A stretch of 64,000 nucleotides of DNA from Pseudomonas synxantha BG33R (GTDB lineage: Bacteria > Pseudomonadota > Gammaproteobacteria > Pseudomonadales > Pseudomonadaceae), in NCBI RefSeq assembly GCF_000263715.2, contig NZ_CM001514.1:2838936-2902935 (forward strand), given 5' to 3'. Of this stretch, positions 17,508-26,667 are shown piece after piece. Position numbers and translations under genes: made by a program. The notes beneath the pieces were generated by a model. The model had not been told where the DNA came from, made no database searches, and was given only the letters and a program-made list of their open reading frames with translations. Each line of letters begins with the position of its first letter. The first letter of the stretch is position 1.

Positions 17508-18669
17508 ATTCTGGCCCCTGCTGATGGCCGGCAGTGTTGGTGCCATGTCGGTGCAGGCTGCACCGGCTGACACCTATGAACTGCTGGTGGGCAGCTACAC
17601 TGCCGGTACCAGCGAAGGCATCTACCGCCTGCAATTCGACAGCCGCACCGGGCAGTTCAGCGGCAAGCCGGTGCTGGCGGCCAAGACGGCCAACCCGTCG
17701 TGGTTGACGGTTTCCAAGGACCAGAAGTACCTGTTTGTGGTCAACGAGAACGGTCCAGGCCAGAAAGACCCGGTGGGTCGTGTCAGCAGTTACAGCATCG
17801 ACCCGCAAAATCATCAGCTCACCCTGATCAACCAGGTGCAGAGCCTGGGCAACGAGCCGACCCATTCCAGCGTCGCCGCCGATGGGCGTCACCTGTTCGT
17901 TGCCAACTATTCGGTACTCGAAGACCCGGGCGGCAGCCTGGCGGTGCTGCCGGTAGGCGCCGAGGGCAAGCTGTCGGCCCCGGTGCAGTTGAGCGGGCAT
18001 CCGGCCAGCCGGGTAAATCCTGAGCGCCAGGCGTCCAATCACGTGCATTCTGTGGTGTCGTCGCCGGATGGCAAGTACGTGTATGTGCAGGACCTGGGCG
18101 CGGACAAAGTGTTTGTCTACCAGTACGATCCCAAGGCCAATCACGAATTGCCGCTGACGCCGGCCAACCCGGCCTCGGTGCAACTGCCACCCGGCAGCGG
18201 CCCACGTCATTTGCTGTTCAGCGCCGACGGCAAACACGCCTGGCTGACCACCGAAATGAGCGCTCAGGTCGCGGTGTTCGATTACAGCGATGGCAAGCTG
18301 ACGCAAACCCAGCTGCTGGACTATGCCGCTGGCCAACCGGTGTCCGACAAGGCCGGCGCGGCGCTGCATGCGTCAAGCGATGGCAAGTTCCTCTACGTGA
18401 GCAACCGCGGTACCGCCAATCAGTTGCTGGTGTTCAGCATCGACCCGGCCACCGCGCACCTCAAGGAAATCCAGCGTCGCTCTGTGGAAGGTGATCACCC
18501 TCGCGAGTTCAGCCTCGACCCGAGCGGCAAGTTCCTGCTGATCGCCAACCAGAAAAGCAATGAAATCGTGGTGGTTGAACGCGACCCCAAGACCGGTCTG
18601 TTGGGTAAAACCGTGCAGCAATTGCCGATCGATGCCCCCAGCGACCTCAAGTTCCTGGTGCGTCAATAA
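17494..18669 (+). CDS. ppgL: Periplasmic gluconolactonase, seven-bladed propeller lactonase
   Basis: A 391-residue protein of the 6-phosphogluconolactonase-like propeller family. The signal peptide MMMRKFWPLLMAGSVGAMSVQA is followed by repeated propeller strands (LLVGSYTAGTSEGIY, GPRHLLFSADGKHAWLTTE, HPREFSLDPSGKFLLIANQ). In P. aeruginosa the homologue PpgL (PA4204) hydrolyses gluconolactone in the periplasm, feeding gluconate made by glucose dehydrogenase into uptake. I prefer the ATG at 17494 because GAGG lies 9 bases upstream; 17479 is also possible. It overlaps the preceding small gene and is followed by a strong terminator. Confidence 0.82.
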   Translation: MMMRKFWPLLMAGSVGAMSVQAAPADTYELLVGSYTAGTSEGIYRLQFDSRTGQFSGKPVLAAKTANPSWLTVSKDQKYLFVVNENGPGQKDPVGRVSSYSIDPQNHQLTLINQVQSLGNEPTHSSVAADGRHLFVANYSVLEDPGGSLAVLPVGAEGKLSAPVQLSGHPASRVNPERQASNHVHSVVSSPDGKYVYVQDLGADKVFVYQYDPKANHELPLTPANPASVQLPPGSGPRHLLFSADGKHAWLTTEMSAQVAVFDYSDGKLTQTQLLDYAAGQPVSDKAGAALHASSDGKFLYVSNRGTANQLLVFSIDPATAHLKEIQRRSVEGDHPREFSLDPSGKFLLIANQKSNEIVVVERDPKTGLLGKTVQQLPIDAPSDLKFLVRQ

Positions 18670-18673
18670 GCCA

Positions 18674-18696
18674 CAGGCCCCGCAGTGCGGGGCCTG
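18674..18696 (+). terminator. Rho-independent terminator after ppgL
   Basis: Perfect 10-bp GC-rich stem (CAGGCCCCGC/GCGGGGCCTG) with a 3-base loop, five bases after the stop codon. It is followed by a short T-containing stretch. Confidence 0.85.
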
Positions 18697-18825
18697 AGCC
18701 TTTGTATTAATTCGGTTGATAGCGGCTACTGTTTCAAAGCACTTCTAAGGTTCAAGCCTCGGGCGTAAGTTTGGTTCCAAGGCCTCCACCGGCCACCCAA
18801 CCAAACGAACACAAGGGTTACCGCC

Positions 18826-19005
18826 ATGAACTTGAATCTCTTCTCCATCATCGCCGCTTCCGCTGTTTCCGCTACCGTGGCATTGCCTGCCAGCGCCAGC
18901 GTGGAAGTCACTGACAAGAAATCCAGTGTCACGGCCTACACCCAGAAATACCTGCAACAGAGTGCCAATTTCTATGCAGCGCTGGATCACAAGACTCAGC
19001 ACTGA
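18826..19005 (+). CDS. Small exported protein, 59 residues
   Basis: ATG at 18826, TGA at 19003-19005. The protein begins with a textbook signal peptide (MNLNLFSIIAASAVSATVA, then LPASA as the likely cleavage motif), leaving a mature peptide of about 35 residues rich in Thr, Lys and Gln and ending DHKTQH. AAGGG lies 8-9 bases before the ATG. It stands alone between the ppgL terminator and a REPIN composite. The signal peptide, ribosome site and Pseudomonas-like codon use argue that it is real. I do not recognise the family. Confidence 0.7.
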   Translation: MNLNLFSIIAASAVSATVALPASASVEVTDKKSSVTAYTQKYLQQSANFYAALDHKTQH

Positions 19006-19028
19006 GCTTCAGACTACAGAGTACTAAT

Positions 19029-19364
19029 GTGGAAGGGAGCTTGCCCCCGATAGCCATAGGTATCTACACAACTTCAGTTCCCAGCCCTACGGTAACCACG
19101 GTGCGAAGCGAGCCGCTCTTGATCTGCTTTTGATCTCAGGCGCCCCGTTAAACCACGCTGGCGGATTACGGGCACACCGAGCCTAGGCGAGGTGCCGAGT
19201 GGTGGGGCAAGAGCGTTTTGCTTACTTTTGCGCTTTTCAAAAGTGAGCCGCTGTAAAAGCGGAACCAATAGTAGCCGTTGCCTAAATAACGGATATGTAC
19301 TCGGTTTGATCCGGCATCCTGGTCGGCCCTCAGGCCGCCATCGGGAGCAAGCCCCCCCACATTT
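19029..19364. repeat. REPIN carrying nested repeat, copy 1 (short form, inverted)
   Basis: REP-like arms at 19029-19052 and 19335-19364 enclose a repeat (about 19059-19305) that reads as the reverse complement of the repeats at 41772-42123 and 53835-54184. This copy lacks the 100-bp block present in the others. The junction is at about 19159-19163, where a single TGGC (GCCA on the other strand) remains. Confidence 0.85.
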
Positions 19365-19377
19365 AGTCGAGTAAGAC

Positions 19378-19971
19378 TCAGGTTTTTGCCATCACCGCAA
19401 TAAACAGCGGTGACTCCAGAAATTTCTGAAGCCACGCCTGCAACCGGTAGTACTGCGTCCCCGCAAACCATTCGCGATCCACATGGGCAAACTGCCGTAC
19501 AAAGGGCACAAGCGCCGCATCTGCCAGGCTCCGGTGATCGGCAAGCAAATACTCCCGCTCTGTCAGCAAACCCTCCAGCTTGCGCAAAAACACCTCGCCC
19601 TCGGCCCGATAATGTTCCATCGGTTGCTCCGGGTAGCGTTCGGCGTACTTGTATCGATTCAAGTGATGTTTGAACACCTGATCGTTCTCGCTAATCAGCG
19701 CCAATACCGCAGGCTCACCCTGCAACAACCAATCCTCGGGATCGTGCTGTGCCAGCGCCCACTGCATGATCTCCAGGCTTTCTTCGATCACTCGGCCTTC
19801 GACGCTCAACACCGGCACCGTGCCCTTGGGCGACAGCGCCAGCATCTCGGTCGGCTTGGCTTTCAGGCTCACTTCGATAATGTCCACCGGCACGCCTGAA
19901 TAGCGCAGCGCCAATCGCGCCCGCATTGCATAAGGGCAACGCCGGAACGAATACAGCAGCGCCTGGCTCAC
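19378..19971 (-). CDS. Glutathione S-transferase family protein
   Basis: A 197-residue protein with an N-terminal thioredoxin-like GST domain. The RRCPYAMRARLAL segment carries a glutaredoxin-type CPYA site, followed by the cis-Pro GTVPVL and the EESLEIMQW glutathione-binding segment; a helical C-terminal domain follows. It starts with GTG in a GTGA overlap with the sbcC stop, after GGAGG, so it is the third gene of the sbcD-sbcC operon and probably translationally coupled. The substrate is unknown; the Cys in the active motif suggests an omega- or beta-like thiol transferase. Confidence 0.82.
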   Translation of the reverse strand: MSQALLYSFRRCPYAMRARLALRYSGVPVDIIEVSLKAKPTEMLALSPKGTVPVLSVEGRVIEESLEIMQWALAQHDPEDWLLQGEPAVLALISENDQVFKHHLNRYKYAERYPEQPMEHYRAEGEVFLRKLEGLLTEREYLLADHRSLADAALVPFVRQFAHVDREWFAGTQYYRLQAWLQKFLESPLFIAVMAKT

Positions 19972-22900
19972 TTGACCTCCAGGGTGCTCAGGCCATTGCC
20001 CTGGCGCTTGACCTGGATTTGCACCGGGATACGCTCGTGCATTTCCTGAACGTGAGAGATCACCGCCACCTTGCGGCCCTGAGCCTGCAAACCATCCAAA
20101 GCGTCCATGGCCAATTGCAGGGACTCGGGGTCGAGGCTGCCGAAACCTTCATCGATAAACAGCGACTCGATCTTCAAGGTGCTTGAGGCCATGGACGCCA
20201 GGCCCAAGGCCAGCGCCAATGACACCAGGAAGGTTTCGCCACCGGACAGTGAGTGTACCGAGCGCAATTCGTCACCCATCTCCGTGTCCATCACCAACAG
20301 CCCGAGCATACTGCCGCCGCGTTTAAGCCGGTAGCGGCGCACCAGTTGGCGCAACTGCACGTTGGCATGGTGCACCAGCAAATCGAGGTTGTAGGCCTGG
20401 GCGATCTTGCGGAAGGTGTCGCCGGTGGCCGAACCGATCAACGCATTCAGGCGCGCCCAGCGCTGCCATTCTTCATAGGCCTTGGTGATCTGTTCGGCCA
20501 GGGCCTGGTTGGCGTCCTGGCGGCGTTGATCTTCGGCTTGGCGGGCGCGCAGTTCGGCGCACTGCTTCTCGCCTTCGGCCAGCTGCTGATTGAGCGCCGC
20601 CAGGGTGTGGTCCAGTTGATCGGCGTCGAGATTGCCGTTGTGCAAGGCCTGGTGTTCGGCCAAGCGCTGTTCGCGCTCTTGCAGCAGTACCTTGGCTTGC
20701 TCGACAGCTTTTTCGCTGCTGTTCAGGTCCTGGCGTAGCTGCGCGATCCGGGCCTCATCGAAGGCCAATAAACGTGACAGGCCCTGGTTATCCAGGTCGG
20801 GGTGCAGCGTGCGCCATTCATTGATGCGTGTTTCAAGCGCTTGTTGTTCCGCTTGCAGCGCGTGCTGGCGGTCCTGCTGGGCCTTAAGGTCAGCAGCCAG
20901 TTGGACCAGGGCCGTGTGCACGGTGTGCAGCTCGTGGTTGGCGTCGGTCTCGCTTTGGCGTGACTGCGCGACGGCCTGCTCCAGTTGCTGCTGCCAGTGT
21001 TCGGCGCTGGCGTGGTCGCCCAGCAAGGCGCTGAGTTTTTCTTGAACAGCTTGTTGCTGTGAGGCCACTTCGGTGACTTGCAGCGTGAGCGCGTCGAGCT
21101 GCTGCTGGCGATGTTGCTGGTGGGTCTGCTGTTTCTCGATGGCCTGCTGGCGCTCCTGCTGCTCGGCCAGTTCATCGCGCTGATGGCCCAATTGCTCAAG
21201 GCGTTGACTGACCTGCTGGTCGAGTTGCATGAAGGTCGCCGCAGGCGCACTGCGCAAGCCCTCCAGGGTTTGGGTGGGCAACAGGGTGGCGAAGGTGGCG
21301 AGTTCTGCGTCGAGGCGTTCGCGGTCCTTGGCCAATTCCCGTTGCTGGTCCACCAGCAGCTGCCGGGCTTGCTGGCTGGCCTCCTGGGCGGCTTGCAATT
21401 GCTGCTGAAGGCGCCCGGCGTTTTGTTGCAGGTTGAGCAGGGCGCCCTGGCGTTGTTCGTCCTGAGTGAGGCTCTGGGTCAGTTGGGCCAGTTGCTGAGC
21501 CAGCCAGCCGCTGCGTTTGGCCGCGTCCTGGTTGAACAACGAAGCGGCCAGCGGATGGGCTTCCAGGCTCTGTGCCAGGCCTTGCTGGTGTATCGCCAGC
21601 TGTTCCTGTTGGCGCAGGAACTCCTTTTGTTCGGCGATCAGGCCACCGACTTCTCCGCGCAGTTCGTTGAGTTTTTCCTTGAGGTCGTCGACCGCCTTTT
21701 GCGCCGTGGCTTCTTCGTTCTCGTCATGGCGACCCAGGCTCTGCAACAGGGCTTCGGGCTGGTGATACGGATGCTCGTGGCTGCCGCACACCGGGCAGGG
21801 CTGGTCATCCTGCAATTGCGCGCGCAACTCTTCGACGCTGGCACTGCGGGCCAGACGCTGACGTTCCAGCAGTTGCTTGGTCACCGTGAGGGTTTGCTCA
21901 GCCACGCTGAGTTCGGCCTTGGTTTGCAAACCGCTCTGGTTCAGTTGCTCGCGGCGTTGCGCGGCGTCGGTGAGCTTTTGTGTCAGCGCGGCTGTCTGTT
22001 GATCCAGTTGCTGCTGGCTGTCCCACAAGCGGGCCAGGTCCTCGAAGGCACGCTGTTGCTTGCGATTATCCTGCAGCAGGCTGGCCAGCAACTGAATTTG
22101 CTCGGCCACCGCGTGGGGTTCGGCACCGGCTTCCTGGTAGAGCAGGTCAAGGGCTTCGCGCTGTTGGGTGAATTGTTCGGCGGCGGCGCTGGCACGCTGT
22201 TCGAGTTGCGGCAGTTCAGCCTCGCCCTTGTTGAGGCGATTGCCGATCACCATCAGCTGTTGCAGACGGTCGCGGTAGGCGTTCCAGGCTTCGCTCAGCG
22301 GGGCAAGGGCGGCGCTGTGCTCAAGCTCGGTGGCCAGGCGGTGCAGGCGCTCGGCGACTTGGGTTTGCGTGTCCTGCAAACCCTTGAGCAGGGCGTGGCC
22401 TTCGTTGCAGGCGCTTTGCTGTTGTTGTTTTTCTTCGCTGCGCTTGGCCAGTTCCCGGGTCAAGTGGGCGAGGGTGTTCTGTTCTTCAACGGCCTGGCGC
22501 AGCAGGGGAGCCGCCTCGGCCTGGTTTTTCAGGGCGTCGACCAGCGCCGTTTGGGCAGCCAGTTGCTGTTGTTGCGCCTGGTCCTGGCGGGTATGCAGGG
22601 CGACTTGCTGCTCAAGCTGTTGCTGAATCTGTGCCGCGAGTGGCGTCAGCAGGGTGCCGAGTTCAGCCTGGCGCAGGAAGTGATGACGTTGCGGTGCCAA
22701 TTGCTCCAGGCGATTGAGGTCCTGGCGTTGCGGGCCTTGGCTGTCCCACTGCTGCTGGGCCTGCTGCAGTTGTTCGACGGCGCTGAGCTGGCGCTCTTGC
22801 CACTCACGCAACTCTTTAAGCCAGGTGTGCTGCAACTCCAACTGCTTGAGCTGGGCCTGCTGGGTCTTGAGTTGTTGCTGGGCTTCGGCCAACTGTTGAT

Positions 22901-23606
22901 CGAGTTCGACGCGGGCTTCAGGCGCCAGGGGCACTACGCCGGTGGCCTGGTCTTGCAGCTGTTTGTGGGCGTCCCTGGCCTCCTTGGCCTTGTCGAATGC
23001 ACGTCGCCCCAGTTGGGTGTACAGCGCGGTGTCGGTGAGCTTTTCCAGCAGTTCGCTGCGCTCATTGTCATTGGCCTTGAGGAAGGCGCTGAACTCGCTT
23101 TGCGCCAGCAATACCGCACGGGTGAACTGCTCGAAGTTCAGGCCCAAGGCCAGCTCAAGCTGAGTCTTGTATTCGGTTTTCTGGCTGGCCAGCAGTTGCT
23201 CGCTGTCCAGGTCGATCAAGCTTTGCCGGCTGTTCTGCAACTTGCCGCTGGCCTTGTCGCGGGCGCGGTTGGCTTCCCAGCGCGCGCGGTAGCGACGGCC
23301 GCTGACGCCGACGAAATCCACTTCGGCATAACCGCCGCCGGTGCCGCGCCGAATCAGCGTGCGCGGATCGCCAATGGAAATATCGGTGTCGGCGTCCGGC
23401 ATCTTGGCCTGGCCGGTATCGCCCAGGCGCGGCACCGCGCCGAACAACGCCAGGCACAATGCATCAAGCAGCGTGCTTTTACCCGCGCCGGTCGGCCCGG
23501 TGATAGCGAACAGGCCCGCACTGGCCAGGGGCTCGGCGGTAAAGTCGATCTCGAACGGGCCGGCCAGGGAGGCGAGGTTTTTCAGGCGGATAGCGAGGAT
23601 CTTCAT
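19968..23606 (-). CDS. sbcC: Exonuclease SbcCD subunit C (Rad50-like ATPase)
   Basis: A 1212-residue SMC-like protein. Walker A GPTGAGKST is at residues 37-45. A very long Gln/Leu-rich coiled coil is interrupted by the zinc hook CPVCGSHEH near residue 604. The ABC signature LSGGETFLVSLAL (near 1122) and Walker B LFIDEGFGSLD are at the C-terminus. With SbcD it cleaves DNA hairpins and blocked ends. It overlaps sbcD by ATGA. The Gln-rich coiled coil makes long open frames on the opposite strand; these are shadows. Confidence 0.95.
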   Translation of the reverse strand: MKILAIRLKNLASLAGPFEIDFTAEPLASAGLFAITGPTGAGKSTLLDALCLALFGAVPRLGDTGQAKMPDADTDISIGDPRTLIRRGTGGGYAEVDFVGVSGRRYRARWEANRARDKASGKLQNSRQSLIDLDSEQLLASQKTEYKTQLELALGLNFEQFTRAVLLAQSEFSAFLKANDNERSELLEKLTDTALYTQLGRRAFDKAKEARDAHKQLQDQATGVVPLAPEARVELDQQLAEAQQQLKTQQAQLKQLELQHTWLKELREWQERQLSAVEQLQQAQQQWDSQGPQRQDLNRLEQLAPQRHHFLRQAELGTLLTPLAAQIQQQLEQQVALHTRQDQAQQQQLAAQTALVDALKNQAEAAPLLRQAVEEQNTLAHLTRELAKRSEEKQQQQSACNEGHALLKGLQDTQTQVAERLHRLATELEHSAALAPLSEAWNAYRDRLQQLMVIGNRLNKGEAELPQLEQRASAAAEQFTQQREALDLLYQEAGAEPHAVAEQIQLLASLLQDNRKQQRAFEDLARLWDSQQQLDQQTAALTQKLTDAAQRREQLNQSGLQTKAELSVAEQTLTVTKQLLERQRLARSASVEELRAQLQDDQPCPVCGSHEHPYHQPEALLQSLGRHDENEEATAQKAVDDLKEKLNELRGEVGGLIAEQKEFLRQQEQLAIHQQGLAQSLEAHPLAASLFNQDAAKRSGWLAQQLAQLTQSLTQDEQRQGALLNLQQNAGRLQQQLQAAQEASQQARQLLVDQQRELAKDRERLDAELATFATLLPTQTLEGLRSAPAATFMQLDQQVSQRLEQLGHQRDELAEQQERQQAIEKQQTHQQHRQQQLDALTLQVTEVASQQQAVQEKLSALLGDHASAEHWQQQLEQAVAQSRQSETDANHELHTVHTALVQLAADLKAQQDRQHALQAEQQALETRINEWRTLHPDLDNQGLSRLLAFDEARIAQLRQDLNSSEKAVEQAKVLLQEREQRLAEHQALHNGNLDADQLDHTLAALNQQLAEGEKQCAELRARQAEDQRRQDANQALAEQITKAYEEWQRWARLNALIGSATGDTFRKIAQAYNLDLLVHHANVQLRQLVRRYRLKRGGSMLGLLVMDTEMGDELRSVHSLSGGETFLVSLALALGLASMASSTLKIESLFIDEGFGSLDPESLQLAMDALDGLQAQGRKVAVISHVQEMHERIPVQIQVKRQGNGLSTLEVK

Positions 23607-24844
23607 GGCTGTTCGCCCTCCTGTTGCACTTCCTGGAGCAGCACGGCGAAATCCTTCAGGGTTTGTTCATCCACTTCGCTGCCATAGCTGTCCTGCCAGG
23701 CGCGGCTGAACAATTCCTGGGGCGTGAGCTGGTCGAGTTCGATCAAGCGCTCATCGTCGCTTTCGCTGTTGCCGCGCTGGCCGGCGTATTCGGCGGCGAT
23801 GCGCACCAGGCGCACGGCTTTGCCTTGCAGGGCGGTTTCGATCTGCTGGCGCAGGTCTGGCTGTGGTTCGTCGAGGCGTACCCGCACTTCCAGCCAAGGG
23901 TGACGTTGGGTTTCGGCCAGCAGGTCGATGTCGGGCAGGTCGTGCAGCTGCTTGAGGATGTCCGCCAGCGGTGCGGCTTCCAGGCGTTGCAGGTTGACTG
24001 AACGGGGGATCAGCAGCGGTTCAACACCCACCAGCCGTTCGCCCTGGAACGTCACGTCGAGCACCTGGTGCTTGTAGCCAATCTCGGAAAACGACAGTGG
24101 AATCGGCGAGCCGCTGTAGCGAATGCGCTCTTCGCCATTGACCTGTTGCGGCTTGTGCAAATGGCCGAGGGCAACATAGCTGACGGTTTTGTCGAACAGG
24201 CTGGCCGGCAGCGCCTCGGCATTGCCGATGATCAGGCTGCGCTCGGAGTCTTCCGATACCGACCCCCCGGCCATGTGCGCATGACTGATGGCTATCAGCG
24301 CCTGGCCTTTTTTGCGTTTGGCATTGGCGGCGGCGATCAGCCATTCATGCACCTGGCCGATACCCCGCAAGTAATCATCGCCCAAGTGCGCACCGGTGAC
24401 TTCCGCCGGGCGTAGAAAAGGTAACGCCAGGCACCAGGCGGCAATCTTGCCTTTGGCATCCGGCAAGGGGATCAGCAGGCGTTCGGCGTCCAACTGGCCA
24501 TCATCGAGCCACAACACCCGGCCCAGGGCATGAGTGCGCAGGCGGCGCATCAACGGCGCGGGCAGCTCGATACGCGAGCCGGAGTCATGGTTGCCGGCGA
24601 CCATCACAATCGTCAGCGTCGGGTTTTGCTCGTGGGCGCTGATGATGAAGTCATACAGGCGTTCCTGGGCCTTGAGCGGCGGGTTGACCGTGTCGAAAAT
24701 ATCGCCAGCGATCAACAGCGCATCCGGGCGCTGGGCCTTCAGTTGGCCCAGCAGCCACTCAAGGAAACAGGCATGTTCGAAGTCGCGTTCCTGGCCGTGG
24801 AGGTTTTGGCCCAGGTGCCAGTCGGAGGTGTGAAACAGACGCAA
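23603..24844 (-). CDS. sbcD: Exonuclease SbcCD subunit D (Mre11-like nuclease)
   Basis: A 413-residue calcineurin-like phosphoesterase. The metal-binding motifs are in order: SDWHLGQ (residues 7-13), AGDIFD (46-51), GNHDSGS (84-90) and later ISHAHMAGG and ALGHLHKPQ. It is the Mn-dependent nuclease subunit that partners SbcC. It is the first gene of the sbcD-sbcC-gst operon. Confidence 0.95.
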   Translation of the reverse strand: MRLFHTSDWHLGQNLHGQERDFEHACFLEWLLGQLKAQRPDALLIAGDIFDTVNPPLKAQERLYDFIISAHEQNPTLTIVMVAGNHDSGSRIELPAPLMRRLRTHALGRVLWLDDGQLDAERLLIPLPDAKGKIAAWCLALPFLRPAEVTGAHLGDDYLRGIGQVHEWLIAAANAKRKKGQALIAISHAHMAGGSVSEDSERSLIIGNAEALPASLFDKTVSYVALGHLHKPQQVNGEERIRYSGSPIPLSFSEIGYKHQVLDVTFQGERLVGVEPLLIPRSVNLQRLEAAPLADILKQLHDLPDIDLLAETQRHPWLEVRVRLDEPQPDLRQQIETALQGKAVRLVRIAAEYAGQRGNSESDDERLIELDQLTPQELFSRAWQDSYGSEVDEQTLKDFAVLLQEVQQEGEQP

Positions 24845-24929
24845 GGCGAACTCCGTGGAGAAGATGAAAAGGAGGGGAGTTTACCTGTAACACGCACGCA
24901 GTGCCTGCAAGTGGCCCAGACCCGATATA

Positions 24930-25014
24930 GAAGAGGACTTGCCCCTATGACGATGAGTCAGATATGGATTAACTGGCTGATCCACCGCCATCGGGAGCAA
25001 GCCCCCTCCCACAT
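24930..25014. repeat. Degenerate REPIN
   Basis: A decayed left arm (AGAGGACTTGCCCCTATG) faces an intact right arm (CATCGGGAGCAAGCCCCCTC) at the upstream end of the sbcD gene. The rest of the 182-bp gap between sbcD and batD holds no gene that I can see. Confidence 0.7.
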
Positions 25015-25026
25015 GAGTTTGCGGTA

Positions 25027-26667
25027 TTACTTGGGATACAACGGCGGCAAGCTGGTGGTGTCGGTCGCCGGGTCTTGCTCGCGTTCGGCCACGGGGATGG
25101 CCTTGATTGCACGCCACAGGTCTTCACCCAGCCAGTACTGGCCGCTTTCGCTGTACAGCGCGCCGTTCAAGCCATCCAGGGCATCTGACAATGGCACAAA
25201 CCGCGCCGCCATGTCGGCCAGGGTTTCCGGCTGTTGACGCGCCCAGGCATCGAGGGCCTGGCGGGTGGCTTGCGGATCGTTGGCCTGGGTGGCGCGCTTG
25301 AGGTCGTCGAGCAGGGTGCGTGGGCTTGGGCCGGTTTGCGCGGCGCGCTGTACGGCCGGCTGCCGACGGGCGCGCCACCACAGGCCGAAGCCCAGCAACG
25401 TGGTGCAAGCCAGGATCAGCGTGCTCAGTTGCCACAGCCACAGGCGCTCATCGTCGGGTGCAGTGATGATGGTCGGCGTGGCGGGTGTGTCCACCACCAG
25501 GCTGGGATTGACCGCCACTTGCATAGTGCGCGCCGGCAGGGTGGTGCGTTCCAGGTGATCTTCGTGGGTGTTCCACCACACCACTTCCACCGGCGGCAGT
25601 TCCAGCTCGCCGGCGCGGGTTGGCACCAGGGCTTCGCGGTCTTCACGGCTGCCGATCAGGCCGCGGTCGCTGGTCTGGTTGCCCAGTACCGGTTGGTCCG
25701 GGTAGCGGCGCAGGCCGTTGACGTCGGCGCTGGGCAGCGCCGGCAACTGTGCGCTGGATAAGCCCTCGGCCTGCACGGTGAGGCTGCGGGTCAGAGAGTC
25801 GCCGACCTGCACGTGGTCCGGCGTAGGGTTCCAGCCTTCGCTCAGGGTCAGGCTGCGCGCCGGCAGCCAGGGAGCGTCGGCGGGGTAGAGGTCCGGCTTG
25901 GGTTTGATCGTCAACGGCAGGGCTGCAGAGCTGACGTGGATCATCTTGCCCGGCTTGGTGCCCTGCAGTGTGTTTTCCTGGGGGGGGCGCGATTCGACCA
26001 GGGTAGCGCTGAAGGTCTGCGCCGGAATTACCACCGTGCCGCTGTGCTGGGGGTAGACAGCGTAGCGGGTCTCGATCACGCCATGGCGGATGCTGTTGAT
26101 GACCTTCTCATAGGTGCGCGACTCGCCCAGTTGTTCGACACGGGCATCGGGGATCTGCAAGGGCGTGAGGCTGCTGTCGTCATACAGCGATACCGAGTGG
26201 TACACGCGTACGGTCAACAGCGCCTGGGCCTGGACGTACACGGCGGTCTGGTCGAGGTTGGCCTCGATAAATACCGGGGCCAGTTCGGTGCTGGTGTTCT
26301 GGCTGGCGGTTTCGACCACTTGCAGGGTGATCGGCTGGGTCTTGAGTGCGCCCACTTGCAACGGCGGGATGACCACGTTGCCGTTTTCCTTGGGCAGCAG
26401 GGTGATGATCCAGCGGGTGGTGGCGTGGTTATCGCCGCCCAGGGTGGTGAGTTGGTTGATCTGGCGGGTGCCGCTGACTTCGAACTGTGCGTCCAGGGGC
26501 GACAGGTCCGGCTTGCCGAATTGGGTTACATCGCTGGACTCCACCGTCAGCTCCACCGTTTCCCCGGAGTTGAGGCGGTTACGGTCAACGCTGGCAACCA
26601 GGTTCGCCGCCTGGGCGTGGCCTGCCGACAACGCGAGCAGAAGCAAAAGGGTGGTGCGGCGGCTCAT
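25027..26667 (-). CDS. batD: BatD-family protein
   Basis: A 546-residue protein with a signal peptide (MSRRTTLLLLLALSAGHAQA) and a periplasmic Ig-like BatD domain (VASVDRNRLNSGETVELTVE, DNHATTRWIITLLPKENGNV). One TM helix near residue 425 (LWQLSTLILACTTLLGFGLW) is followed by a cytoplasmic tail with an Arg-rich start. It is the last gene of the moxR-DUF58-DUF4381-batA-batB/C-batD operon and overlaps the preceding gene by ATGA. I chose the internal ATG at 26667, since the longer frame lacks a signal peptide at its start. Bat proteins support envelope stress tolerance together with the MoxR ATPase; the mechanism is not settled. Confidence 0.88.
   Translation of the reverse strand: MSRRTTLLLLLALSAGHAQAANLVASVDRNRLNSGETVELTVESSDVTQFGKPDLSPLDAQFEVSGTRQINQLTTLGGDNHATTRWIITLLPKENGNVVIPPLQVGALKTQPITLQVVETASQNTSTELAPVFIEANLDQTAVYVQAQALLTVRVYHSVSLYDDSSLTPLQIPDARVEQLGESRTYEKVINSIRHGVIETRYAVYPQHSGTVVIPAQTFSATLVESRPPQENTLQGTKPGKMIHVSSAALPLTIKPKPDLYPADAPWLPARSLTLSEGWNPTPDHVQVGDSLTRSLTVQAEGLSSAQLPALPSADVNGLRRYPDQPVLGNQTSDRGLIGSREDREALVPTRAGELELPPVEVVWWNTHEDHLERTTLPARTMQVAVNPSLVVDTPATPTIITAPDDERLWLWQLSTLILACTTLLGFGLWWRARRQPAVQRAAQTGPSPRTLLDDLKRATQANDPQATRQALDAWARQQPETLADMAARFVPLSDALDGLNGALYSESGQYWLGEDLWRAIKAIPVAEREQDPATDTTSLPPLYPK

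Noticed and set aside
21078..23687. 869-codon frame antisense to sbcC
   Set aside because: Product of the repetitive Gln/Leu codons of the coiled coil, rich in Leu and Gln in low-complexity runs.
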